Shown piece by piece: positions 1 to 11,478 of a stretch of DNA of 64,000 nucleotides. The position numbers and the translations under genes were made by a program. Source of the stretch: Gnetum montanum (lineage: Eukaryota > Streptophyta > Gnetopsida > Gnetales > Gnetaceae); assembly GCA_015680685.1 (NCBI GenBank), contig MNCI01022583.1, positions 404,001-468,000 on the forward strand, in the 5' to 3' direction. Every line of letters starts with the position of its first letter. The first letter of the stretch is position 1. Below the pieces are notes generated by a model. That model saw only the letters and a list, made by a program, of their open reading frames with translations, was not told the DNA's origin and did not search any database.

Positions 1-319
1 GTTCAAGGTGTGTCCGGTAAGTGGGAACGGATGCTGACGCTAGTTAATTTAGACTTAGGACATTAGTTAGAGTTAGTTAGTTTCTCAACCCTTTCCCTCA
101 TAGCTTAGGAGATAAACTGAAAAATACCAAAAAATCATATACCTCAAACTTGCTTAACCATACACCGTAACACATACAAGCAAGCCTGGGAAGACAACAA
201 ACGATTAACCCCAAGCGTTCCTTGTGGCGTTAAGACATTTAGTCTGCGGAGTTCGACCGGATCGCGCGTACACACTCGTATTCGTATGGTTGAGTGTAGG
301 GGTACCTCGCCACTCATCA
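1..319 (+). repeat. Truncated LTR, same family as 1713-2750 but inverted
   Basis: The right end, TAGGGGTACCTCGCCACTCATCA read to 319, is the reverse complement of the left end of the LTRs at 1713 and 7471. Similarity runs back to position 1, where CCGGACACACCTTGAAC answers CCGGACATGCCTTGGAC near 2030. The copy continues off the left edge. Unlike its relatives it keeps many CpGs, for example around 260-275. No primer-binding site follows at 320, so it is probably a solo or broken LTR. Confidence 0.7.
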
Positions 320-1707
320 CAAACCTATCTATGTATATATTTTTAACTCAAATAATCATCATGATTTACATCTTAAACAAAAGAGGAAGAATTTTCTATC
401 ATCAAATATGGATTATGATCAAAATCTTTCCACCATTCCAACCATGCATTGTTTGGTATATTAAATGGAATAATCTTAATTTCATAATAGAAACATAAAT
501 TTTTAAATTTGTAAAATATCCATAGCCACCAATTATCTGTCACATTTCTCATGTTATGAATTCAAACATATACTTTGTGACAATGATTTATTGATGGATT
601 GATTTGCTCATACTTATATATTGCATTTTGCTAACACAACTTGGATTCATAGAAAAAGTTTCTCAAAGCAACTCCATATTGTTGAGAGTGAGCTTCCATT
701 GCAACTAGTGGCATGCATTCATCTATATCTCTACTATCATAGTTCATTAATAGATGGGAAGATCACTCTTTTCAACCTTCCCTAATTAGATATGATCTCA
801 TTTAATACTTTTTCTTAAATCTATCCAAATAAAGAAAAATATACAAGTTAGGACATAGAAAATTTATTGATATTGAACTTAAAAGAATGCTAACTTTGAT
901 GATGTTTATAAATAATAACTATAAAACTAAAAAATCAAAAGAAGTATAAGGTAGATTTTTTGAGAGTTTTTGTAGTAAACCATGAATTGAGAAGTTAGTA
1001 TACTCTTATGTTGAGGTCTTCTTTGTAGGAACCTTCTACATTTGCACTACTTGAACTATGCTTTTTATTTGTAGAGTATGTGCAATCAGTATGCATAGTA
1101 TGGTTATGTTGTTATGTGAAAAAAAGAACAATATATTATAGTTGAAGTTTGACATGTTTGTTTTTATTCAGGATGGGTTATAAACTATTAAGTATACATT
1201 AGGTTTGCATTATTATAACATTACGGAATAATCATGTAATATGACAAAGTAATTGTGATATACATCTAGTAGATTTTATCTTCTTGTTGAGTGTAGTTGT
1301 ATAACTATCCTATTCCCAATATAATGAGTGTACGAAAAGGTGGTTTTAGAATCATCAATGTAAAATTTGATTTGAAAAATTTGAGCATGGTAGATTGCAC
1401 AAGAGATACGAATCTACAATTTTAACAATAATGTTGACAGTGGCAGATTTGTATGTATTAATTGGAAAGTAAAATTTCAACTATACTGACATAAAATAAT
1501 GGATAAGTGGGATACATACTATGCATTTCGTAAATTGTAGCAAACATTTATGATTTGAAGCTATTTCTTTATTATGTATTTTTTGAAGTTGTTGCTAGGA
1601 TTATGTATATAAAAGAGTTGCACTTGATTGTAGACATAGTCAAAATCAAAATGTCATGGTGTTAGCACAAAAATATAATGATTATTTACATGCAGCTCAT
1701 GTTCTTA
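320..1707. other. AT-rich intergenic stretch, no gene seen
   Basis: I see only short open frames with no recognisable motif, and no clear repeat boundary. It is part of the target DNA into which the 1713-8507 element inserted; the original sequence resumes at 8513. Confidence 0.5.
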
Positions 1708-1712
1708 TTGTT

Positions 1713-2750
1713 TGATGAGAGGCGAGGTACCCCTACATCCAACTATATGAATCAGAAGTGTTCATGCATGATCTAGTCAAATTCCATGGATGGGACTAGT
1801 TGTGCATCTAACTCATTATGCCTTGATCGTAGTTTGCTATCTTCTCACTTGGACTAGTGGTAGCTTTATCACATATGGTTTAGGCCAAAGTGAGGCATAT
1901 GATGATTGATGTTGTCTAGCCTTAAGCTACTCCTAATGATAATAAAGAGATTAATTAACTAAGTAATTAATAGTGGAAGGTAAAATCTAAACTAGCCTAC
2001 GTGCAATGAGTATCTATCTCTAACCATCCGGACATGCCTTGGACTTCATGTAACTACCGCTAGAATTACCAAGTGTACGTCACTGGGCATACCAAATGAT
2101 ACATTGCTAGGCTACCAAGTAAATATACTTAAGCACTCATGATTAGTTATACTCATTCCTCTTAATGATAGGAATAATAAAGAACAATAAATGAAAACAT
2201 TAACTAAGGAAAATAGTAAACATTTAAGCAATTAAAAGCAATAATAAATCTAACTAGATGTTGCAATGATGAAACAAATCTTGATCTTTATTGTTGGTCA
2301 TGTAATGCATCCAAGTATGTCACACTCGAATAAGGATGTCATACAATTACTTAATATTGTAATGCAGGCACTCACTAACTATTTTGTATGACTACAGAAT
2401 AAAACTGCAAGAGTTTGGCTACTCTATTGACTAAAACTATTTCCAAACCATCTTCCCAAGTGCTATATTTATAGGCTAGCACACATGCCATGATATCAGA
2501 TTTCTAACATCATTTCTTGGGCCTCGATCTTAGGTATCTGATATTGGAGCTGACAATAATTATCCTTTTATTCAAATAAATGTGATGGCATGCATCGAGG
2601 CATCTACATTGACACATTTGTCTCAACACAGCTACATCAACGCAATCAATAGATGCAATGGCATGCATCAAGGCACCTATGTCAAGGCATCTACATTGGT
2701 GCATCTGCCTCAACACGGTTCTGTCAACGCAACCAATTGATGCTTCATCA
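1713..2750 (-). repeat. 3' LTR of the 1713-8507 element
   Basis: 1038 bp, aligning end to end with 7471-8507. It starts TGATGAGAGGCGAGGTACC in plus orientation and ends GCTTCATCA. Differences from the partner are mostly C/T and G/A transitions, so the insertion is old. Confidence 0.9.
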
Positions 2751-5700
2751 TACCCTCATGACTAAGTAAAAACTCATCCCCAAGTTAACAACTTAGGATT
2801 AATCTTTCTTTAAAAACAAATTGGGAATGATGGGATCATTAACTAACACTACTACTGAGTAACTCTGAGTTCTACATTACAAAATTTTATTTGAGTGGAT
2901 GCATACAAAATGACAGAGTAATAACAAGACTAGACAAACATTAAAGATTACAAAATTTGCAAAGGTCTTCAAAAATCCACTGAAGATTATTCTTCTTATT
3001 GTCTCTAGCAGTGGCAGACTTTTAACCTTGATTGTTATGTTGATGCTTCTTTGGTTATGTAAAACATTCTTGAAAGGTGGACTAAAATTTCTTCTCATCA
3101 TCCCATGGATCTAGCAAACATGCAAAGTTTGAGCTACTATCTTGTATGTGCTACGATTTGTCCATGGGCATATCCTTTGTTGTCCCCCTCTTAGCTTCAT
3201 TTTCATTCCTAGAAAAAGACCTTCTTCCTTAGGAATTTCTTTTAGCATCACCTATAGTTACCAAATGATCAACATTAGTTTTAGTAAAAAAAATTTCTTA
3301 ATAACAAACCCTTTCCAGATCTCTTAGTTTGCATTTAAGCATAGGTTGATGACAACGTACTATGCCCAAGACTATGAGGTAACTAAAATCATCAATTTTT
3401 TCACACTATTTTGATTAATCACTATTAGTTACCATGATGTTCAAAAATAGGATGTTATAGAAATTTCAAAAAGTACATCCCTAGCCCCCATGACTAATAA
3501 GCATAACTTTGGAAGCACACAAGTTTTTTAATAATTAAAACCAAAGTCTAATTTAGAAGATGTTCAAGACATATTAATAGATATGGAAATATAAAGGTAG
3601 GAAAAATTAATGAAACAGATGAGAAGTGATCCCAAAATTATGTAGAAATTCAAAGAAATTGTCATTGATGTTCTGGAAGATGTGAAGGTTAGTTCAAAGT
3701 CATGATCAACAAAGTTATGCAAGTGGATCCTTCCCAAATCAGGCTCCTACCATAATGCCCTTGCATAACCACTTCTATAGCTATCCATGGGCACCCTATA
3801 AGTTAAATGTAGATCATACCTTTGTTCCAAACAACACACAACTATTGTGGTTAGGACATTGCACTATACTACATAAAACCAAAAGGCTCATGATCACATG
3901 TAGTAGTGAGGTGAATAATGAAATGAGAAGGGATTGTAGAGATTGGGATGTAAGGTACTTGACCATGTCCACAATAGGTTCTTGTGAAAAATGTGATTAA
4001 AATGATTAGCATACATATTTTTCCAAGTTCAAACTACATTCATACCATGAATAGTGATCTTGTGTTGATGTGTTCCTTCCTACTAACCACCATGATTCCA
4101 CAACCACCACAAAGAACAATCATCACTCCAAAAAGAGAAAAAAAGAAAAGAAGGAAGGAAGGGCCTTAGTTAGAGGGGTTTCTTCAGGCATGGGTAACAT
4201 GTATTTCTAGCCCCATAACTACTTCTTGTAGCCCATTATTATTTCTAAGTGGTGTGCTTTGGATTCCCATTGTTGTTTTTTTTTTCCCCTTTTTCTCTCT
4301 TTTTCCTTCTTTTTTATCTTCTTCTTCTTTGGATTACAACCATACCATGCAAATACTTTTAACTTCTTGTTATTGGTCAATGGAGGAGTGATGATACATT
4401 CCAAGAGGAGTTATAAACCACATGAAGGAAGTTAAGAAGAAAACCCAACAAATCCCCTTGAGGTCACACCCTTACCATTCCCACTTGGTCGTTCCCTCTT
4501 TCTTCAAGGTATAATGATCATTGATTAATTTTTAGTTTCATAAAATAAGAACCAAATTATTTCCATGAAAAGGACCTTTTATTTAGAGAAATGGAGGGAT
4601 GGATGAGCTGGTCTCACTACTTTACACAATTACTTCCCCAATCATCTTGATAACATAGCACAAAAACTCAATGCATAGCATTGAATTCTATATCATAGCT
4701 TGGTAATATTATTAATAAAAACATAAAATACATTCATAAAACATAAAGATAATGACTCAAGAAAAGAGAAAAATATTAAGAAATGAAAAATATTAAGAAA
4801 TGAAAAACATATGAAGAATCGGAAAATGTTGAAAGAAATGGGAAAATGATAAATATTTGTAAAATAAAAAAGTAAAAAGCACTTATTAGTTTGGTACGAT
4901 ATATGTGTCTAAGTCCATTTTGTCCATTTTCTTAAGTCTAGAACTAATAAGCAGATGAATTGTCTACATGCATCTTTGAAACAATCTTATATTCTCATTT
5001 TCAAGACACTAGGTGTCTTTTGGTTTACTGGCTACTACGTAGATTGATTTTTGCTCACACACATGTTCCTCAGCTTTGTTGTGGCTTGTGTTAATATTTT
5101 AAATTTCTGGTGCATAACTACATCCTTCACTATTAGTAATGCATAGATTTTCCTGTCTCTCCGCAATGATAGGTTTATCATTTATGTCTTGTGTTGGAGT
5201 GGTGTTGGTTATTGGCTTTTGCATATGATTAGAAGACATTGTTCTGGCAAGGAAGGTTGTAAGATCAGATTGACCTCATTCTAGTTTTGATGAGTTAGTA
5301 GGTCCATAAGTGTTGTGCTAATGCATGGGAACTACTTTAAAGAAAGGGCACTTTTGAGATTGTGGTGGAGATCTTCTAGCATTATCATTTTTTTTTATGT
5401 TATTAGCACAAGTGGCATTCTTTCATTGATGTTGTGGTGCTGACCATTGCTATGTTGTTTGCAATGACATATGGCAGAGGGAAGTATGAGAATATTGAAG
5501 ATATGATGAAGGATGAAAGGTGTGAGGTGGTGATCTCATGGAAGATTTTATAGGATAATGATATTCAAGAGAGTGGTAGTGGTGATTTAAGGTAGAGAAA
5601 GTAGATCTAGTCAAGGAAATAGGTTGTTGAACATAATATCCATATGGATTTGGCTAGTAATAAGGGTAGTGTTGGTTTGATGATGGCCTCCCCCATGACT

Positions 5701-5779
5701 ATGGATTTTTCCATTGCATTGGATGATAGTGTTAAGGCTGGTAATAAGTCCCACTAGGATAGTACGATTGGTTGTAGGA
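2751..5779 (-). other. Interior of the element, no recognisable pol
   Basis: Immediately beside the 3' LTR the minus strand reads ATGAGGGTA, a possible worn polypurine tract. Further in I see no DSGA-type protease, YVDD or integrase signature on either strand. A plus-strand frame at 3755-4000 (81 aa) and a Lys-rich stretch around 4135-4165 match nothing I know. The pyrimidine-rich run at 4265-4330 is low complexity. Confidence 0.5.
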
Positions 5780-7338
5780 CTATCTATAATTACCTTCTGA
5801 GAAAGGTAATTTCCTGGGCATTTGCTTTTGTATGAACTTGGGATTCAATGCAAAAGCCCTATACTCATGTAGATGTAACATGACTAGGTAATAGTCCTTT
5901 GGATGGTCATATAAGCAAATGTCACATCCATCATCCTCTTCAATGGTTAAGTCTATAGAATCTTTTTCTCTAGCCATTTTCCCTTTTTATCAATAAGTAT
6001 TCCTATGTATTTCTTCATTCCTTTTCCTCCTTTTTTTGTAATAACTTGATTTTTTTTACAGTACCCTCTCCTCTGTGATTTCTACATAAGTTTTAACTTT
6101 CTCATTTATCCATTCTAACATCTTATCTAGCTTTGCTTCAATCTCATTGAAACCCGTCCCTTTTTTTCATCATAGATATGGACCCTCTTCTTTTGAAGAG
6201 TTTGGTCCTAATTATTTTCCTCTACATTCTCACGTTTACATAGCTCTCCTTCTTCTTTTGACATCTACCTGATTAGCCTTTATATCTAAGGGCTCCTAGT
6301 TCATATAATTGACCTTGAGCATACATCCCAAGGGTCTCTCTCATTTCATCATGAAGCCCATCTATGATGTGGAAAAGTTGTTCTTCTTGGGAGAAATCAT
6401 GGCCAAGACATCTATGTAGTAGCAAATAGTATCTATCCAAGGCCACATCCAAGGGTTCATGGTTTTCTTACTTTCCTTATTGGATTTTGTTTTCTTAGGT
6501 TGGACACTCTCACATAGATTTGGTATTTTTCATTGAAAATTTCTAACATTGTGGACCATTGCTGGATGGAACTTGGTTCCAACACTATATACCAACTTTC
6601 AACTTTGTTGATTAGTGTTCTAGGAAAGAGATTAAGCTTTTTCCACTAGCTTTCAATGTTATATACAGCACAGGCATCATGGAAGGCTTGTAAATGATGT
6701 TGTGGATTAGAATCATAGCCTCTCATGAACTTAGGAATATTATTCATATCAAGCCTGGGTAGGAAAATTTCCTTGTGATTTCTGTGAGGTATCTTAACTA
6801 CCTCCATTATCTTCATCAAGCTCTTAGTGGCCAATAAGGGTTCATCATCATCAAACATGTTGTGATGAAAATTTCTATTTCTACTTGTTTGATTGTAATG
6901 ATCTTGTCTATGCTCATTTTGATGTCTTTTATTCTACCCTTAGGTTTGATTTCTATCTTTATCTTGACCTCATAGTGGAGCTCTATCTCTATACCTATGT
7001 TCCTCTTTGTCAGAACTAGATGTTGAAGAGGAAGAGGAAGCTGAGGAATTAGAAGAATTTCCATGGCTCCTATAATTCTCCCCATGGTCCCTTGATTTAT
7101 CTTGTCTAAGTTTAGATGAGGTCTTAGGCCTTAAGGCCCTCCTTGATCTAGGACTTACTCCATCTCTTCTAGAATGTTCTGGATTAGTTGAACATAGTCC
7201 TTGAGCATAGCAAGGATCTAAATGAGCATAGGAAACCCTTGCTTGAGGTTGTTCATGCTAATTTTCTTTAGTATAGATCCTATCACTATGAGTGCTTTCG
7301 TCATGTGATGTAGTCTTAGTCCTATGTGAAGAAGACAT
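5780..7338 (-). pseudogene. gag: Degenerate gag of the Ty3-type element
   Basis: The reading starts at an ATG at 7338 (MSSSHRTKTTSHDESTHSDR), about 110 bp after the primer-binding site. It passes through a Ser-rich, then an Arg/Asp-rich segment, then the capsid-like core at about 6860-6650, which contains FLPRLDMNNIPKFMRGYDSN and QHHLQAFHDACAVYN. This is the typical retrotransposon-gag pattern of a short acidic linker followed by a helical core. A C-terminal piece near 5977-5780 has CDICLYDHP, which may be a worn zinc-binding segment. Several in-frame stops and at least one frame change break it, so no full product can be made. In an intact element Gag would form the cytoplasmic particle that packages the RNA. 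Confidence 0.8.
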
Positions 7339-7450
7339 GATTTTACCTAATAATGTGTGTAACTTAATATATTAATATTTTCTAAAAGATAAATCATTGA
7401 TACTTTTATAGTGATCATGTATAATATAACTAATCTAGATAACTAGCATC

Positions 7451-7469
7451 ATCCCTAGCAATGACATCA
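7451..7469 (-). promoter_or_regulatory. Decayed tRNA-Asp primer-binding site
   Basis: On the minus strand, one base after the LTR end, the sequence is TGATGTCATTGCTAGGGAT. The complement of the 3' end of plant tRNA-Asp (from general knowledge) is TGGCGCCGTTGCCGGGGAT. The six differences are all transitions. It fixes the 5' LTR as 7471-8507 and the element as minus-strand. Confidence 0.75.
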
Positions 7470-7470
7470 A

Positions 7471-8507
7471 TGATGAGTGGCGAGGTACCCCTACATCCAA
7501 CCATAGGAATCATAAGTATTCTTGCACAATCTAATCAAATTTCATGGAAAGGACTAGTTGTGCATCTAAATCGTTATGCCTTGATTGCAATTCGTTATCT
7601 TCTCACTTGGATTAGTAGTAGCTTTGTCATGTATGGTTTAGTCCAAAGTGAGACATATGATGATTGATGTTGTTTGGCCTTAAGCTACTCCTAATTATAT
7701 TAAAGAGATTAATTAATTAATCTAATTAACAATGGAAGGTAATATCTAAAGTAGCCTACATGCGATGAGTATCCATCCCTAACCATCTGCACATGCCTTG
7801 GACTTCATGTAACTACCATTGGAATTACCAAGCATACGTCATTGGGCATACCAAATGATACATTGTTGGGCTACCAAGTAATTACACTTAAGCACTCACA
7901 ATTAGTCGTACTCATTATGCTTAATAATAGGAATAATAAAAAACAATAAATGAAAATATTAAACATTTAAGTAATTAAAAGAAATAATAAATCTAAGTGG
8001 ATGTTGCAATGATGAAAGCAATCTCAATCTTTATTGTTGGTGATGTAACACATCCAAGTACGTCACACTCGAATTAGGATGATGTATAATCACTTAACAT
8101 CACACTGTAGGCACTCATTGACTATTTTGTAAGACTATAGAATGAAACTACAAGAGTTTGGCTACTCTATTGACTAAAACTATGTTCAAACCATGTGTCC
8201 AAGTGCTATATTTGTAGGTTGGCATACATGCCACAATATCATATATTCATCATCGGTTTTTGGGACCTAATATCCGATATTTGATAGCTAAGCCGATAGA
8301 AATTAACTTTTTATTCAAACGAACATGACAGCATGCATCGAGACATCTTTGTCAAGGCATCTACATTGATGCATTTGCCTTGACACGGTTGTGTCAACAT
8401 AGCCAACAGATGCAATAGTATGCATCAAGGCACCTACATCAAGGCATCTGAATTAAGGCATCTACCTCAACATGGCTACATCAATGCAACCGACTAATGC
8501 TTTACCA
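7471..8507 (-). repeat. 5' LTR of the 1713-8507 element
   Basis: 1037 bp, the partner of 1713-2750. It starts TGATGAGTGGCGAGGTACC in plus orientation and ends GCTTTACCA, followed directly by the TTGTT target duplication. Confidence 0.9.
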
Positions 8508-8689
8508 TTGTTGATCATGATGTTTTATGTTTACTAGTATCAAAAGAAATATTTGAATGTTGTAATTATAAAGATATAGTTATGCATTGTTTTGTTAAGT
8601 TTATAGTATGAATTTTCTCTTAAAAATTTTTACCATTAACTTTTGTTTACCTATTAGTTACAATATGTGCTGAGGGGATGAATGTTTTG

Positions 8690-9027
8690 GATGTATTGAA
8701 GAAAGAAGGAAATATGTTTAATCTCATCATTATTGATGAGTACAAATTGTTTTAAGATAGATTAAAAATAACAAAGTATGTTATAAAGAAGTAAGAATAC
8801 CTTTGATAGGTAAGTTCTTTGATATGTTTCAAGCTATGTAATTTGATGTAGTTATATGCATATTGAAAAAAGAAAGAAATATGTTTAATCTTGTCATTAT
8901 TGATGAGCACATAGTTTTTCAAGATAGATTCAAAATAGCAAAGTGTGTTATAAAAGAAATAAGAATGCCTTTGATAGGTAAGTTCTTGGAAATGTTGCAA
9001 GTTAAGTAATTTGATGTAGTTACATGT
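8690..9027. repeat. Tandem duplication, period about 167 bp
   Basis: Two head-to-tail copies share GAAATATGTTTAATCT (8710 and 8877), CATTATTGATGAG, CTTTGATAGGTAAGTTCTT and AATTTGATGTAGTTA. The second copy is diverged at scattered bases. Neither copy codes for anything I recognise. Confidence 0.8.
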
Positions 9028-9599
9028 ATATATTTTAATATTCTTTTTGTTGCTTAGTGATGTCTGTTGCTAAAGATAAAGATACCATTAACGAAGTAGT
9101 TATGCCTGGAGCATGATATTATCTTTTAAAACCTATTCTTCTGAAAGATGTGAAAACTGTGTGGTAACATATAATTAGACAAAAAGCTATTTAAAATATT
9201 TTTTTTGGTGGAAATAAAGTGACCCAAAATAAAGGGAAAATGCTAGAGAAAAAGCAACAGGATGATAAGAGCAAAGATTCAAAAAGAATTCTGTGTAGTG
9301 AAATTGAATAGAGGTTTATGATAAGTGGGCAAGTGCTTCAAATAAATGATAATATGTTTTGTTTTTTTTATACATATAGTTTTTTTTTAATCAAGTAATA
9401 TGTTTTCCTTATTTTGGTTTATTATTAGGTGAGACTTTTAAAAAAATAACACATGAAAGTGATAGTACTCAGCCTACTTATGTAGATGCATAACATAATC
9501 TTTAGGTAAAAATACTATAAAAATAAAGTGTTATAAAAAGTACATATTTGTATGTAAGTTTTGTAGTTTTAACGAATATAACAATTTGAAATTGTGTAG

Positions 9600-10254
9600 A
9601 AATGTCACTTATCATTGAAGGACCAAAAGAATTTGTTTTTCAATTATACAAATGTTGATAGAAATAATATTTATCATAAACAAATTACATTAGGAAATGA
9701 TGACTCTTTGAAGAAATCGTATTTAACATATCATGGCAAATTTGTTGTTGGTGCTACATAAAATAGTCATATAAAGTATGATTTATTAAATATAAATATT
9801 GATCAGACTTATTATTTTTATAGCTGTGATGAAAATCAACATTTATTAAATGCATATAAAAACAATCAAGAATCTTTATATGATGGTTCTTTTTTAAAAT
9901 TATGTTCTAGACATGATGGCAATATTGTTGTAGATGTTATATCAAACAATTTCATAGGATTTGACTTGTCAAATAGAAATGTTGATCAAAGATATTATTT
10001 TTATAGCCATGATGGAATTCAACATTTGTCAAATGCATATGAAAGCAAAAAAGAATATTTGTATGATGCTAAGGCTACTATACTTGATGATGGTAATGAT
10101 CAACATATTATTAGGAGTTTTTTATTTGAAAATGAATACTTTCAAACTTTTGATAGAAATTGAAAAGCTGAGTTTCAAGATTGTACTAGGTTATGGAAGG
10201 ATGAGGGGCACAAGTTTACATTTGGAATATATCAACATAGATTAATTTTGTAAA
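9600..10254 (+). pseudogene. AT-rich coding-like region with a 61-aa internal repeat
   Basis: A plus-strand frame is open from about 9760 to 10162. It holds two copies of a unit reading DQTYYFYSCDENQHLLNAYK (from 9801) and DQRYYFYSHDGIQHLSNAYE (from 9984). The offset is 183 bp, exactly 61 codons, and differences fall largely at tolerated positions, which supports former coding. The product would be Asn/Tyr/Asp-rich. The frame is closed by stops upstream, and the last part (KAEFQDCTRLWKDEGHKFTF) lies beyond an in-frame stop. I do not recognise the family; a transposon-borne or low-complexity host gene are both possible. Confidence 0.45.
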
Positions 10255-10799
10255 TTTTGATAAGACTATTAATGGCCTTTTTATTGAGTATTTAGATGAT
10301 TTTGATGTTTTTTTTTTGTTATTTAATCTATGTAGAAATAGATACTCTTATTATTAGAAGTTGAATGTATTGATAAATTATCTTTATTGAATAACAATTA
10401 TTATATCATATCAATATATTACGCAATGATATTTTGGTTAGTTAGCAAGAATTGTGGTCTATTAGTTTTATTTATAAATGTGTTATAAGTTTTAAAGCTT
10501 AATATTCAATGGTATTTTATCAATTCCCTTTGTCAGCTATTTTTCTCTTTTCCATCCTACAAAAAGAAAGCCGTTTATTTTATATCATGTTTAGTTAGAC
10601 ATGAAAATGGGCTAAATCTTGAACTTTCTTTTCATTCCATTGTGGATAATTGTAGTTCATCGTTGTTGTCATTGCTAACATTAGAAATTGTTTATCAATC
10701 AATTTTCACATGTGTGAATGTTAAGAATTGGTCATTTATAATTAATTTTCCATTATTTATTTTTTAGTTGTTTTTCTCCACTCACATGTAGCATATGCA
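10255..10799. other. AT-rich stretch, nothing recognised
   Basis: No open frame of note and no clear repeat structure was seen. Confidence 0.4.
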
Positions 10800-11120
10800 A
10801 AGAGATCCACTTATTACTAGTGACATGTTTCTTCTATATCCATTTGCAAATTGGATAATGAATTTGTTCTATGCAAATTGGATAATGAATTTGTTCTATG
10901 CAAATTGGATGATGTGTTGATTCTATATCCACTTGTAAATTGGATAGAAGTTTTCAACTCAACATGTCTATCTTTGAAAAAATAACACCATTTATTGTTA
11001 AGATTGTTAGTGATAAGAATATGTGTTTTTGGTCCTATCCATATGTATAATTAAACATAGTTGTGCTTGTGGGTGTATGCAAATGTACAATTAAACTTGC
11101 TACATTGAGACTTTGTACAC
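10800..11120 (+). repeat. Dispersed repeat, copy 1
   Basis: It matches 39681-39945 in the same orientation: GTTTCTTCTATATCCATTTG, the AAATTGGATAGAAGTT/AACATGTCTAT block, ACACCATTTA and TGTACAATTAAACTTG...GAGACTTTGTACA. In this copy GCAAATTGGATAATGAATTTGTTCTAT is locally duplicated near 10845-10895. The class is unknown. The similarity stops exactly where the foldback at 11123 begins. Confidence 0.7.
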
Positions 11121-11122
11121 TA

Positions 11123-11478
11123 GCTTAGAAGATGACGTTAACCAAGCCTGAATATTGAATGAGGAAACAAGATAAATAAAAAATGAAATTGCTCATCCAT
11201 CCTTTGTTTTTCTAACCACTTTCCAATTTAATTATATCCTCTTGGCCAAGTTTGTTCTGTCTTTATTTGTTTGAGGTTTTTTTGTTACATAAATCTCTCA
11301 CATAAATAATATGCCAAAAACACCCCAACCAAACAAACATAGAAAAAAACTTAACCAAGAGGATAACTAAATTGAAAAATAGGTAGAAAGATAGAGGATG
11401 GATGAGTAATTCTGTTCTTATTTATCTTGTTTCCTCATCTAGTAGTTGAGCTTGGTTAACATCATCTTCTTTAAGATA
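11123..11478. mobile_element. Foldback (hairpin) element, about 356 bp
   Basis: The left arm (11123 to about 11285) and the right arm (about 11305-11478) are reverse complements over roughly 165-175 bp. Both contain, in matching order, CTTAGAAGATGA/CTTAAAGAAGATGA, GTTAACCAAGC, GAGGAAACAAGATAAATAA, CTCATCCATCC and TCCTCTTGG. The spacer is only about 20 bp. A transcript would fold into one long hairpin. It looks like a foldback or MITE-type element; I could not define a target duplication. Confidence 0.75.

Larger units (their letters stand above)
1713..8507 (-). mobile_element. Ty3-type LTR retrotransposon, pol-less, with TSD
   Basis: Two direct copies of about 1.04 kb (1713-2750 and 7471-8507) flank a 4.7-kb interior. 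The 5 bases on either side, 1708-1712 and 8508-8512, are both TTGTT, a clean 5-bp target-site duplication. The LTR ends are short inverted repeats (TGATGA...TCATCA). The primer-binding site beside the 7471 LTR and the gag pseudogene both read on the minus strand, so the 5' LTR is the right-hand one. No protease, reverse transcriptase or integrase motif is visible, so the element would depend on others or has suffered an internal deletion. The gag resembles Ty3/Athila-type gags; lineage is inferred. Confidence 0.9.

Noticed and set aside
286-498. 70-codon plus-strand frame at the LTR end
   Set aside because: It starts inside the LTR terminus and runs into AT-rich non-coding sequence.
3755-4000. 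81-codon plus-strand frame inside the 1713-8507 element
   Set aside because: No family match and orientation opposite to gag; not enough to call a gene.
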